A stretch of DNA of 64,000 nucleotides, taken from NCBI GenBank assembly GCA_040285825.1, contig JAUPSS010000004.1, positions 1,654,550-1,718,549 on the forward strand. Direction: 5' to 3'. The position numbers and the translations under genes are program-made. The notes under the pieces were generated by a model. The model was given only the letters and a program-made list of their open reading frames with translations. It did not search any database and was not told the origin of the DNA. The DNA comes from Eukaryota sp. TZLM1-RC. Its lineage: Eukaryota; Metamonada: BaSk clade. Shown here piece after piece: positions 11,423 through 21,649 of the stretch (position 1 is its first letter; each line of letters opens with the position of its first letter).

Positions 11423-13225
11423 CTTCTCGCTACGGCTGTTGGGTCCTCTTGGGTCATTACTTCTCCTCTTCCTAACGATTCCTGGTCTTCTTGCTCGCGG
11501 TGTAGGAATTGGAGTTTGAGTTAGTATATCTGATTCGATTTTGTCATCTAGCGTCTGCTTCACAACCGAATGAAGTTTTATGTCGTCCACTGAGAGTATT
11601 CTTGCACTGTAAGTTTTGAGAAATCTCTGTGTTGAATGAAGTTCAGAACACAACTCAACACCTCTACTTCCTTTTGCTGAAAGAAGTACGAGTAAATGCA
11701 CACACAGAATCCCTTCTTTTTCCAAAGCTCCACATGAGCATTCGTTAGAATCCACATTGACAGTAAGTACAGTGCCGTTCTCTCTCGCTTCAAATTCAGT
11801 TTGGTCCAATTCCACAGCTTTTAAATCTCGAGATTGTAACAGTCTCTGTTCCAGAATATCATTTGCTCTGCAGACAATAGTTGATGATAAGTTTCGTGCT
11901 TCTTTTCTTCTCGTAATACACCATCTCGCCAACATTGACCTAATCGATTCAAACATATTACAATTGGAAGCTGACGAGCTTCTACAATGCACGCATTTAC
12001 ACATTCAACTATGTTGCTGGTAACATGACCACATCTGTTCCCTGGAAATTGATATTCAACCCAATGGTGTGGTTCAGCCGTATTACGGATGTAGTTTGCA
12101 GCAGCTGGACTCACTAACGTCATTTCACGCAACAGTTTCTCGTATTCAACTTTGGAACCGCATTTGGTCAATCGGAATATGAACGGTCGGGCCTTTAAGA
12201 ACCTTTACCGTTGGCATTATCGGCAAGATGCTTTACACAAAATGCATGAGCAGAGGTTTGCAACGTTTTTCCAACAGCCTTGATAAGTCCTTTTTGTCGA
12301 TCAGATATAACAGTAATACCAGTCAAATCAAAAACCTTCTTTAGCTCTTCTATAAACCATTTCCAAGAATCATAATGTTCATTTTCAACTACTCCGAAAG
12401 CAAGAGGAAAAGTATGTCCAGCTCCATCTACTGCTGTGGCAACCAACAAAACACCAAGATATTGAGTCTTAATGTGACATCCATCCAATCCCAACAGTGA
12501 TTTGGTGTATTCAAAGCCTTCAATAGAAGCTTCAAGAGAGAAAAAACATCTATGACAATGTCCTTCTGCATTGAAGTTCACAAAAGCCACGCTTCCTGGC
12601 ATCTTTTCACATATAGCAGAAAAGTAATACGGGAGAAGTCTATAGGAAGATTTCCTGTCACCGTATAAGTAGTTTTGTGCAGCCCTAATTGTCCGTGCTG
12701 CAGATGTACCATTTTTGATGACGGAGCTAGATTTTTCCAACGCTTTGGGCGAAAACAGTCTCTCGCACCTGAAGTCTTCTTTTAAGATGTATGTAATGAT
12801 CTTGGGTGGAAAATAGATCTTCGGAGAGGCAACACATCCTGCTGCATGGTTGACCGCTTTGGTAATACACCAGACCTCAGAATCTATTGGTGCCCTAGCT
12901 ATGATTTTGAACGGACATTCGGAAGCAGTACACCTCACCTCATACCGCGTTTTGTTATCGTTGGGAGCAACTGTGAATTCCTTGTTGTATTGAAGTGCAA
13001 GTTGATGTAAGAAGGTCTGTAAGTCCAATCTCGACTCAAACGTCTTGTGTTCTGTTGCCACCAATGTTGCATCGTTCCTAAGACGTTTAAGATCAATGTT
13101 CATAGGAAATGTGGATTGTGTTGTGAATCTATGAAAGTGTGTGGATTTTGTTTTGCAAGTGTGGATTTTGTTTTATCTTTGAAAAACGTGTGGATTTTGG
13201 AGTTTTTCCTATATTATTTAAAAAA
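11423..13225 (-). mobile_element. MULE (Mutator-like) transposon copy 1, 3'-truncated
   Basis: Minus-strand copy of the element at 56.4-58.4 kb, differing at only a handful of positions over about 1.7 kb. Readings at 12195-13103, 11821-12171 and 11411-12004 together make up the transposase: an N-terminal DNA-binding part with CTASECPFKIIAR, a DDE core with LDGCHIK (first Asp) and VISDRQKGL (second Asp), and a SWIM zinc finger (CSCGALEKEGILCVHLL). The copy ends at SRSEKL and lacks the CCHC knuckle of copy 2. The upstream end carries TGTGGATTTT repeats at 13130-13200. The element ends about 30 bp before the promoter module of PSMA4. Confidence 0.85.
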
Positions 13226-13251
13226 GGGGTAGATGAATGAAAACTCAAAAT

Positions 13252-13308
13252 ACTCAGTCCCTCTCAATCTTCCAAATCTTTCTATTGTTATAGTCAATAT
13301 CTGTAAGA
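13252..13308 (+). promoter_or_regulatory. Shared upstream module (GTCCCTCT…TTATAG-N15-ATG)
   Basis: CAGTCCCTCT at 13255-13264, then CTATTGTTATAG followed by 15 nt including ATATCTGTAAGA up to the ATG of PSMA4. The same layout precedes Grc3, the LRR/EF-hand gene and AOS1. It is probably a core promoter with a very short leader. Confidence 0.65.
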
Positions 13309-14095
13309 ATGGCACATCGATACGATTCACGCACTACGATCTTCTCTCCTGCTGGTCGTCTTTTCCAGGTTGAATATGCGATGGAAGCAATATCACATAC
13401 AGGCGCTTGTATAGGTGTTCTGTCAAAAGACGGCATAGTTCTTGTAGCCGAAAAGAAAGTTGCTGGTCAACTTTTAGATACATCCCGTCCTGAAAAACTT
13501 CTAACAATCGATGGTCACGTCGGCGCTGCGGTGGCTGGCATGACTGCTGATGCAAATGTCTTAGTTCAAGCAGCACGTACTGCTGCTCAGCGGTACCTCT
13601 TTGCCTATCAGGAACCAGTTCCCATTGAATACCTAGTACGAAGGGTGTGTGATGTGAAGCAATCATACACTCAGTTTGGTGGCCTTCGTCCCTATGGTGT
13701 TGCTTTCCTTTATGCTGGCTGGGACAAGCGTCATGGTTTTCAACTCTACCAAAGTGATCCATCGGGTAATTACACTGGATGGCACGCAACAGCCATTGGA
13801 AACAACTCTAGTGGAGCACTTACGATGTTGAGATCTGAATACCAGGAGAACTGCACTTTGGAGCAGGCAAGAGATCTCGCAATGAAAGTCTTGGCCAAGA
13901 CTGTTGAAGCTGTTTCATTGACCTCGGATAAGAGTATGATTTCCTTGATTCTCACTCACTTTAGTTGAAGTTGCTCTTTTGTCAAAGCCAACTGAGGACG
14001 GGCCTGTGGAATTTAGGACCTATAACAAATCAGAAGTTGAAGAATTGATTAAGCCAATTCTAGAAGAACGAGATGCTCGACTTTCATCAATGTAG
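13309..14095 (+). CDS. PSMA4: 20S proteasome subunit alpha-3 class (PSMA4-type)
   Basis: Structural alpha-ring subunit of the 20S proteasome. The protein opens with MAHRYDSRTTIFSPAGRLFQ, the alpha-type N-terminal signature (YDSR…FSPEGRLxQVEYAMEA), and carries the alpha-subunit core (GIVLVAEKKV, GMTADANVLV, QSYTQFGGLRPYGVAFL, GNYTGWHATAIGNNS). The uninterrupted reading stops at 13968, but removing a 31-bp GTATG…TTTAG intron at 13934-13964 restores TSDKIEVALLSKP and a normal Lys/Glu-rich end to a TAG at 14093-14095. The exons are then 13309-13933 and 13965-14095, 251 residues, the family's usual length. It lacks the N-terminal catalytic Thr, as expected for an alpha subunit. A MULE copy ends just upstream, and COG3 is convergent with 47 bp between the stops. 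Confidence 0.95.
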
Positions 14096-14142
14096 ATAGT
14101 TTTTGGAAAATAAAAAGCACAATGTAAAAAAGTTTTTGTTTT

Positions 14143-15978
14143 TTAATCATCTTTATTGAGAGTTTTGTTTAAAAAAATTGACATTAATTCTTCCTCAAAA
14201 CGTTTGGAATTTTCAGTGTACCTTGATATTAATTCTACCAACTGAATTTGATCTACGTTATACTCTTTCCAACTATAGAAAATATTGATCTTGTCAAGTA
14301 AAGCAGAGACAACTTGGCATGTCAAATCAAGAACTTCTTCAAAACTCCGAATGTACAAAGGAATCAACACTGTGCAACAATTCAAAATGTAAGAAAATTG
14401 TTCAATACGTTGGAGTGCTAAATCAAAAACGTCATCAATCAAATCTGACTGAATTTCGGTTGAACTACATTGAAATCGAGACAATAATTCTATAAAATCT
14501 CCACCAAAACTTAATTTTACAATTACTTTGGAGGTAAAAAACCTTGAGTGATTAAGAAAAGCAACAATAGACCGAAAACAATGAGAAGATGATGAAACTT
14601 GATCCTCAGAATTAAAGAAACCAGATAACAAAGAGCTCGAGTTTGAGTTGTTCACAATTGGTAAAATTAATTCATCTTTATAGGGGTTCAAATCTTGTTG
14701 AAATAGTATAATTTGTTGCAACAAATACAAATTGGAATTAATTTCATCACAGTGATGTAAAAGAAAGTCACAAGACTTCCTGAGAGTGGCAAGACTTAAG
14801 TTGACTGCTGAGCTGGCAATTGATTGAAGATCACTTGTCCTTAAAATCCGACAATTTCGTGAAATTAATGACACAGAAGAAAGGATCACAGGATGACGTG
14901 GCAGAACGTCATCAGGTAGGTCAAGAAGAACTGAGGGGTAAACATCAGTAACATCTTCAGGAATTAAAGCAAGACGAGATCCAATTTCTTTGAAAGAAAA
15001 GTTTTGCAATTTGCTTTTAAAATTGGATAAATTTTGTTTAATAAACGGAACAAGGATAATATTCAAGACTTCATTTACAGCGTAATTATCAATAGCATCA
15101 ATTAAAACTCGACAAACTACTGAACAACTGTCAGAAGATTGGCAACTTTTCAAAACTTTCGCCAAATATTCATTGACCAATTGAGCAATTGAATTGAGAA
15201 AAAAGGATAATAAATTTGGTAATTCTAATAGACTATAAGACAAGTTTCTTTGAGCCAAAGCAAATTCAGCTTCAATTCTGGAAGAAATGATAGTACATAT
15301 AGAAGTGACTACAAAATCAAATGATTGTACAAAACTTTGTTTTTTGAAAATCTTATCCAAATCTTTTGCGGTTTGAGTAACGACATTACAATTTAATCTA
15401 AATTCGCCATATTTTTTGACAACTTCTTCTAAATGTTTAACAGCAAAAGGTCTACCAACAATAACTGAACAATAATCTGAAAGAACATCAGAAATAGGGG
15501 CATGAGGAGACATTGAATTAATACAAGAAAGGGCAAGCTTTGTTATGACTCTAAATCCTTTGGTAAGGTGATCTTGATAGGTAGTGATGTACTGTTGAGA
15601 GGCGACAAGGTTCTTGTTGGCTGAAAAGAAGGCAAGACACTCTTCGCAACGAGTCAGGGCCTGTGAAAACTCTTGAACAGAGCAAGAAAGGGTGGGTGAC
15701 TGAAAGATGTGACGAAGATCTTTAGCGTCCATGTAGAATTTTTTAACTAAAGAAACTTGAGACGAGAGTTTTACGAGTTGATCTTTCTCTTGAAGAAGCG
15801 GCATACACTGTTGTTGAAGAGTGAGAAGGGAACTAAAGATTTTGGAATAGTTGATACGGACCAGACGCATGTTATTCTGGGCATCTGTTATAATGTCCAA
15901 GGAATTAGTGAGGTGATTGTCCTTGTGCTTTAAAAGAGTGAGAAGGTCCCCAAGCTTGTTTTCTATTGAAAAAGTCAT
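14143..15978 (-). CDS. COG3: Conserved oligomeric Golgi complex subunit 3 (Sec34/COG3)
   Basis: Subunit of the COG tethering complex for retrograde Golgi traffic. The N-terminal half has the Sec34-type pattern: a helical segment with QQQCMPLLQEKDQLVKLSSQ, then FQSPTLSCSVQEFSQALTRC and a Tyr-containing FRVITKLALSCI helix. This corresponds to the …LLxEQ…LNSPTLSV…F…LDxCI…Y…FxxCLxxA… layout of COG3. The rest is all-helical and low in recognisable motifs. I place the start at 15978 (MTFSIENKLGDLL). The in-frame ATG at 16038 would add 20 hydrophobic residues that look like translated leader. The protein is about 611 residues, shorter than animal COG3 (about 830). No intron is visible. Confidence 0.75.
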   Translation of the reverse strand: MTFSIENKLGDLLTLLKHKDNHLTNSLDIITDAQNNMRLVRINYSKIFSSLLTLQQQCMPLLQEKDQLVKLSSQVSLVKKFYMDAKDLRHIFQSPTLSCSVQEFSQALTRCEECLAFFSANKNLVASQQYITTYQDHLTKGFRVITKLALSCINSMSPHAPISDVLSDYCSVIVGRPFAVKHLEEVVKKYGEFRLNCNVVTQTAKDLDKIFKKQSFVQSFDFVVTSICTIISSRIEAEFALAQRNLSYSLLELPNLLSFFLNSIAQLVNEYLAKVLKSCQSSDSCSVVCRVLIDAIDNYAVNEVLNIILVPFIKQNLSNFKSKLQNFSFKEIGSRLALIPEDVTDVYPSVLLDLPDDVLPRHPVILSSVSLISRNCRILRTSDLQSIASSAVNLSLATLRKSCDFLLHHCDEINSNLYLLQQIILFQQDLNPYKDELILPIVNNSNSSSLLSGFFNSEDQVSSSSHCFRSIVAFLNHSRFFTSKVIVKLSFGGDFIELLSRFQCSSTEIQSDLIDDVFDLALQRIEQFSYILNCCTVLIPLYIRSFEEVLDLTCQVVSALLDKINIFYSWKEYNVDQIQLVELISRYTENSKRFEEELMSIFLNKTLNKDD

Positions 15979-16078
15979 TAGATAAAACACAAAGTGTAAA
16001 AATAATTGAAGTATCATTTGTGTCACTTCAAATTTCATTCATATATTTCAATCTATCAATCCTCTCATCTCCACACCT

Positions 16079-16690
16079 TTGGCCCAAATGTTCAATGAAT
16101 TGTTTGCTAAAATTTTGTCTCAACTGATGTGGTGTAAAATGTCCCACATTCCTGATCATGCTTATCTAAGTCCACAACATCGTGGTTTAGCCTGGACTAA
16201 AGCCTCCATTCCTACTTCATGTGCTTTTATTCGTGGATGTAGAGATTCCATATTTGAGTTTTCAGAAAGATTTGCAGATTGGAAAGATATATTAGTGACA
16301 ACCCAATGTTCAACTTTTTCTGCATTGAATGAAGAAATTTCAAAAATCTGTTTTGATGCAAAGGTGGAGCTGGTTTGACATTATCACATTTATTCAATTG
16401 CAACTTATTTATTTCTTATCGCTCCACTTTGTATGTTGGTGTCAGCGATCAAATCCATGCAATGTGTAATTCCTATCATATTGAATCATTTGTAGAACCT
16501 TTGTTGAGGTCTCTTGACATAAATGAAAACGCAAGAAATTCAAAATATGGAAAACGATGCGCTGTTGCTGTTGTGCCCTCATTTGAGGATGTCTTGAAAG
16601 TTATTGATGTCGTAACAGTGGATGTTTGCAAGAATAAAATGCCTTGAAAAATGCACAATTCGAAGTATCCCCCCGGATGATTCAGAATTG
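16079..16690 (+). pseudogene. LINE fragment (family D)
   Basis: Two overlapping frames (16079-16378 and 16375-16647) give PDHAYLSPQHRGLAWTKAS… and LTLSHLFNCNLFISYRSTLY, then GVSDQIHAMCNSYHIESFVE and VDVVTVDVCKNKM. This is the knuckle-to-endonuclease region of the LINEs with a damaged cysteine pair. It continues out of frame to 16690 (LKNAQFEV…), matching 6.6-6.86 kb. Confidence 0.6.
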
Positions 16691-16797
16691 TATAAGCGGA
16701 AGAAATATGTAAATACTTTGAAAGAATTGAAACATTTTTGTTTCGATACATATTTTATTCAAACAAAATTATAAAAAAACTAAAAATCACTCTCCTC

Positions 16798-17220
16798 TTA
16801 TTCCACAACTACTACAGAAAACTTACCTACAGCTTTTTCTTCATAAAAATTTCCTAGTGATAACAACGAGCTAGAAACAAGACTATATATTCCCCTAAAA
16901 TTAGAAAATACAATTCTGTTTTGCCAAAAGGTTCGGTCAAATATTCTTCCAGTTCTATTTTTGACAATAGATGAGAAATCGTCCAAGAAATATAGCGCAG
17001 TTTTACCCAAGGTTCCAAATAGAGATAAAGCAAAAGGACAAACAATGTATTGAGTATGTGTGTTGGAATTCAGACTATTGATTTTTTCTCTATACTTAAT
17101 AATATTCGCTTCTTCAGCTCTTCGTAAAAGTGAGTTATACGATTGTGCCAGTTTTTCATTTGAGCTGTTTGATACATCAAACATATTGAATTGAAACATG
17201 TTCGCCATGTGGATAACCAA
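16798..17220 (-). pseudogene. LINE 3' end fragment, inverted
   Basis: Minus-strand reading with FDVSNSSNEKLAQSYNS, AEEANIIKYREKINSL, YIVCPFALSLFGTLGKTALY and GRIFDRTFWQNRIVFSNFRG. This is the C-terminal module found at the end of LINE families A and B. Only the last about 140 residues are present. Confidence 0.65.
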
Positions 17221-17222
17221 AT

Positions 17223-17516
17223 TTGCCCATTTGCTATATCGTTGTTTGGACGTCTTGGAAAAACTGCAATGAATTTAAAGATGATTTAAAAAAACTGGTA
17301 AAAAGAAGAATGAATACGCGTTTTGACCATCGTTTGTGGTTAAATCGTATTGTTTTTACCATTTTTAAAACAATTCTAACTAGCTGTACTGATGATAGAG
17401 ATGATATTCACTGTGATTGGATCGATAACCCTGAAGTTATTGTTGATTTTGTTTCCTCTCATGTTACAAATGACATTTTGGTTCAAAGAAGGAAACCGGA
17501 TCGCGTCGATGTTTGA
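17223..17516 (+). pseudogene. Chimeric LINE fragment
   Basis: The reading starts with a family A/B-type tail (LVKRRMNTRFDHRLWLNRIV, FTIF) and then switches without a frame break to a family C endonuclease core (DIHCDWIDNPEVIVDFVSSH, VTNDILVQRRK). The order is inverted relative to an intact element, so this is a rearranged or template-switched fragment. Confidence 0.55.
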
Positions 17517-18060
17517 CTAGAAAAATGTTACAATTAGAAACCATGATATAGATGTTCCAGGCTGTTGTGTCAGTTTCTGAAGATTAAGCATGCATGTTAG
17601 AACGTCAACTTGTGCTCTTACCAGTGATCCCTACGTTGTTGTTGAGAATAAAGTAGAGTTATCCGATGGCAATTAAAATATGCGGACAGTAAATTACCTA
17701 TGATCTATTGATGTTTATTTGAATATAGCTGAACAAATTGCCGAAAATTGATCACAAAATGGATTATCTGTCTTTTTTGGTTTTATTATAAATTGTTGCT
17801 GATTAAATATCGTCGTCAATGATTTAATTTTTACGAATAAAAACATATATTAAAACATTTGTTTAATAAAGAATTGCTGTAACATTTGTCAAGACTATTG
17901 GACAAAGGATAGTTTAATCGTTTTTTTTTGCTTTTTATTACGTTATAAAAGCAGCACGTTCCTGAAACAAACACATTCTTATTGGAATTCTTCTTTTAAA
18001 AAAATACAGAGAAAAACTAAAAAGAAAGTAGCCACAGATAGCTCTAGAACAACTTAAACG
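17517..18060. other. intergenic, nothing recognised
   Basis: AT-rich. No conserved reading frame. Confidence 0.3.
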
Positions 18061-18603
18061 ATGGTTCAGCTCAATGAAAGAATGGTTATAAAAAGACTGG
18101 ACCACTCATCAATAGATGTTTATGACGTGCAGAAATTGAATCATTATCTGCTTGAAATATCAACTATCGGTGACTATAAGGACTATGAAGGTAATAACGT
18201 AAGACGATCATTGCTAAAGCAGCAATTATATCTGAGTGGTCGAAAAGCATTGAGGAGAAACACATTGGACTTCTTTATAAGAAAACAGTAAAGATTCAGC
18301 TCCATTATCAACAAAGTGAAAAAATTTGCAGACGGTCGAGAAGTAAAGGTGTGGTTTGGCAGTGTGGTTTGGAAGTAAAGGTGTGGAGGTGGTGGTACAT
18401 CACGTCAAAAAGTGAAAACTCCACGTAAGGCGTTTCTCAAGTTGTTACAATGTTCATTTGCTAATGTGAAGATCGGAGATGAATATACGACATCTGCAAA
18501 GGTGAACTGACATTTCTGCATCACTGAATCAGCTAGAAATTGCAATTAGTGAGCACTACTATGGAACACGACCAGTAGCGTTCCAGAGACCACAGAGAAA
18601 CTA
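18061..18603 (+). pseudogene. Fanzor-like fragment (lineage A), internally deleted
   Basis: The reading begins with DHSSIDVYDVQKLNHYLLEI and DYKDYEGNNVRRSLLKQQLY, then RKALRRNTLDFFIRKQ and a stop. It continues in the same order as the copies at 21.7-23.5 and 40.6-42.4 kb: KKFADGREVKVWFG, KVKTPRKAFLKLLQCSFANV and IGDEYTTSAKVN. From there it jumps to ISASLNQLEIAISEHYYGTR. The segment with the cysteine pair and the RuvC-III Asp is deleted, and a short duplication (GTGTGGTTTGG) disrupts the middle. The N-terminal half and RuvC-I are absent. Confidence 0.65.
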
Positions 18604-18751
18604 GCTTCAAAGCCATGTTTTGTTCTAGAGGAGAAATGGGCGCTGAAATTGGTCGCCGCTTAATCGACGATCTAAAACGTCGATGCAGAATGAAAGTTCT
18701 CTGCATTTTTTATTTGAAATTCCACATCCATCCAACATTGGTTCTTAGATC

Positions 18752-19064
18752 ATGAGCCAACCCGTCAATCCTACACCCTTTCTTAATAGTCTTGTTGGTA
18801 AGCTTATACTTGTGAAGCTTAAATGGGGTCCAGAATTCAAGGGCATTCTTATATCGACTGACCGGTATATGAACCTTCAAGTATGCCGGACAATTACAGC
18901 TCAACTAAACACAGATGGCCAATACAGAGGAATTTGTTTCTGGACAACTCAAAGGCAATATCGGTGAGATACTGATTCGCTGCAACAACATCTTATACAT
19001 CCGTGGTCTTGAAGAACAAGAAGAAGGAGAAGCTGAAGAACCAGAAAGGACGTGGGATATGTAG
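18752..19064 (+). CDS. SNRPF: Small nuclear ribonucleoprotein F (SmF)
   Basis: Member of the heptameric Sm ring on spliceosomal snRNAs. Exon 1 (18752-18880) encodes [20 protein letters not shown], then [22 protein letters not shown], the Sm1 motif of SmF (NPKPFL…G…VKLKWG.EYKG…D.YMN). A 34-bp intron (GTATG…ACACAG) spans 18881-18914. Exon 2 (18915-19064) continues [20 protein letters not shown] and the Sm2 motif [11 protein letters not shown], with a short acidic tail to TAG. The product is 92 residues, close to the normal size. Without removing the intron the reading ends at 18967 and loses Sm2. The gene lies between Fanzor fragments and the convergent Sec5 gene. Confidence 0.93.
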
Positions 19065-19209
19065 TAATTTTAAATGGGTTTCAATGTGTTGACACAAGAA
19101 ATATAATGAAATTGTATTTAGATTGATTAAATGGAGAATAAACCTTTTGCAAACTGTACAACAAATGAAATAAATAATAAATATTGTTTAAATAAAATAA
19201 TCACAATAA

Positions 19210-21573
19210 TCAAAATAGCAAAAAGGAATAATTAGCAAGCTCAGCCTCAATGATATCACTACAATCAATCAAAGTTTCCTTTACAACAGTCTGGTCATGG
19301 CCACGTGTTAAGACGTCAACGCATGCATCAAAAAGACTGGCAGTTTCACTGGATAAACATTCGACAAATCCAGTAAAAACTTTTTTGAAAAACATAATTT
19401 CACAAATTTCTTGAACTAGTGAAAGTTCTGAAGTTTGGGTAACCTCTGACAGTTCACTTGATTCGGAAATCTGATCTAATTCGTCTTCTAAATTGCGTAA
19501 GTAAGTGCAGCAAGTCAATAACTTATTGGCAACAGCAAAAATTAGTCTGCAGAACAAAACATCTATTGAGTTGAATGAATAACCAAATAGGAAACTGTTG
19601 ATTGAAAGAAAATAGACAAGTAATTCAACAACATAATTTCTTATTCCAGTAAATTGGCCAAAGGAAAAGACCTCAGGTGAAGTGTGAGAGTCTTCACAAC
19701 CCAAACCTTGGTCAATAAGCATAAACAAGTTGAATGAGTAAAATTCAACTAGCGAATTTAAGACAAAATTCTTTGACTTGACTAAACTTGACAAAAGTAA
19801 AGAAACTTCCATTTTTGCGTATCTTTCATCAATAAATTTCGGGTAATTTAATAATAAATCCAAAAACTTCCCTTCACATTGCCCCAATAATGAACAATCT
19901 TTAAACAAGAGAGCCAACCTCCTTGCTACCTCAGAATCAACATCTAATGGTCGAAATGAAGGTGAACTAACTACAGGTGATAAAACATCAGAATTTTCAG
20001 TGTTGGATAGTACTTGAGGAATGTTTTTCAACATTCCTGATACCACAAACCTCAATTCATTCACAGAAACACTCCAACCATCTGTCAATTCAGAAAGCAA
20101 AGATAGTCTTTTTTCAAGAAATTTGAAAAGAAAATCATATCTATTGTCATCAGAGGCGGCGTCTTCAGAAATAGACAAGCTATTATCACTTGAATGGGTT
20201 AGGGAAGTGCTAAATTTTGTAAACAAATCTCTGGAGAAATCAACTTTTAATCTTCTAAACAATTCAGAGAAGCAATCATTCAATAATGAAGAAAAAACCT
20301 TGACATTGGTGTAAAAAATGGAGAAATCTTTTAATAAAACAACCAACTCAATCAAAACTTTGGTTGATGGCGGTCGAATGACGTCATCAGATTGCTGAAA
20401 TTGGCAAGTCGACACTGAAAGAGGGGTTAATTCGAGATGTTTTTGCCTGGAAACTTTGACTGGTGAATCAGCCTTAATTAACAATAAACTTCGCAAATGT
20501 TCAGATAGAGAATTCATAATGAAAAGAAAAGAATTGGAGTATAAATTACTTAAATAAGGTCTAATTTTGCTGGAAAACTCTCCTAAATGCGACTGTAACT
20601 CAAACAAAATTTCACAGCAATGTAAACGTGAATTAATCAATGATGATACATATGTCAAGAAAATTTCATCGTCGTCATTGTCGTCAAAAACTTCATCAGA
20701 GCCATAGCCGTCGTATAAAAAGTCCATATTGTCAGAAAAATGGACTCTATGATGGTAAGGTACCTGGGAAACTGATTGATTAAGTGATTGATTGAGATTT
20801 TGATTGAACTCAGATTGAAATTGAGAGTCCTTTTCTGTGATTTGAGCTACTACAGCTTTTGCTAGAAGTGAAAATAACCAAAATTTGGCATTTGTTCTGG
20901 GCACCGGTATTTCTGACCCTTTTATGAGCTCTTCCTCTCCAGTTTTGATCTCTTCACTGTCAGGGATCCCCAGTTCAGAAAGATGGCTGATAACTTGGAA
21001 ACAATTGGTTTTTTCGACATTTAAATAAATGATTTTTTTATATAATAAAATTCTAATTTCTTCAAGAGAATTTGACAATTTTTGATCAATGACTTGAGCA
21101 TTAAATGAAGAAACCGATTTCAATTGTTTGAAGGAAGAGCAAATTGACTCAAAGTCCATAATCTCAATTGACTGACGAAGACTTTCCTGGAGCTTCGAAA
21201 GACCGTACCTTCGCTCATGAAACTGGCGAAGATTCTTGGCAACAACGAGTGCTCTGTACTTCTTGAACAGTGGTTCGTATGTTTCTTGTGCTATAGTCTT
21301 TTGTTCACCCAACTTATAACAGAGGTTGTTAAGTCTGTATCGAAAGGAGTCATCAAATAGTGTTGAAAGAAGATCTACTGCTTGTTTGTAAGTCACAAGA
21401 CTGTCAAAGTGACGTTTTACAAGAGAACGAATGCCAGTTTCCTTGTCATCAATGCCAAGTGCTAGCGATGATGCAAGTTCTTCAAGTTCTTCTCTGGAAG
21501 TATGTTGTAGTTCACTGCTGAACCATTCAGGTTCTTTAAAGGCTGGTGTATTCGGTATATTGAGGTCTTCCAT
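19210..21573 (-). CDS. Exocyst complex component Sec5 (EXOC2-like)
   Basis: A 787-residue helical protein. The N-terminus (EPEWFSSELQHTSREELEEL, then LVKRHFDSLVTYKQAVDLL) matches the Sec5 pattern of F…LL.VH..TS..DL..GL…LK.LV..NFD.FV..K…I, followed by PLFKKYRALVVAKNLRQFHE, comparable to the conserved PLF…L..L.RF segment. Sec5 is part of the octameric exocyst that tethers secretory vesicles to the plasma membrane. The middle contains an Asn/Gln-Ser repeat (NQNLNQSLNQSVSQ) and an acidic patch (DDNDDDEIF). The family call is by motif. Another vesicle-tether subunit of the CATCHR class (Vps51/Vps53-like) is possible but fits less well. No intron or premature stop. Confidence 0.65.
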   Translation of the reverse strand: MEDLNIPNTPAFKEPEWFSSELQHTSREELEELASSLALGIDDKETGIRSLVKRHFDSLVTYKQAVDLLSTLFDDSFRYRLNNLCYKLGEQKTIAQETYEPLFKKYRALVVAKNLRQFHERRYGLSKLQESLRQSIEIMDFESICSSFKQLKSVSSFNAQVIDQKLSNSLEEIRILLYKKIIYLNVEKTNCFQVISHLSELGIPDSEEIKTGEEELIKGSEIPVPRTNAKFWLFSLLAKAVVAQITEKDSQFQSEFNQNLNQSLNQSVSQVPYHHRVHFSDNMDFLYDGYGSDEVFDDNDDDEIFLTYVSSLINSRLHCCEILFELQSHLGEFSSKIRPYLSNLYSNSFLFIMNSLSEHLRSLLLIKADSPVKVSRQKHLELTPLSVSTCQFQQSDDVIRPPSTKVLIELVVLLKDFSIFYTNVKVFSSLLNDCFSELFRRLKVDFSRDLFTKFSTSLTHSSDNSLSISEDAASDDNRYDFLFKFLEKRLSLLSELTDGWSVSVNELRFVVSGMLKNIPQVLSNTENSDVLSPVVSSPSFRPLDVDSEVARRLALLFKDCSLLGQCEGKFLDLLLNYPKFIDERYAKMEVSLLLSSLVKSKNFVLNSLVEFYSFNLFMLIDQGLGCEDSHTSPEVFSFGQFTGIRNYVVELLVYFLSINSFLFGYSFNSIDVLFCRLIFAVANKLLTCCTYLRNLEDELDQISESSELSEVTQTSELSLVQEICEIMFFKKVFTGFVECLSSETASLFDACVDVLTRGHDQTVVKETLIDCSDIIEAELANYSFLLF

Positions 21574-21649
21574 TTGGTTGTTTAAGAATTTGAAATAATG
21601 TAAAGTTTATTTCTTCAAGATGCTTCAGTAGTTTTCATGTGAAATGCAT

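Noticed and set aside
11821-12171. Separate small gene of 116 residues (and its twin at 57440-57790)
   Set aside because: It is the middle frame of the MULE transposase. Its C-terminal part runs out of frame relative to the SWIM-finger frame.
13934-13964. PSMA4 ending at 13968 without an intron
   Set aside because: That would cut the conserved DKIEVALL strand and C-terminal helix, which continue in frame after removal of the 31-bp GT…AG segment.
15978-16038. Hydrophobic N-terminal extension of COG3 as a signal peptide
   Set aside because: COG subunits are cytosolic, and the extension is AT-rich leader read in frame. The second Met fits the family better.
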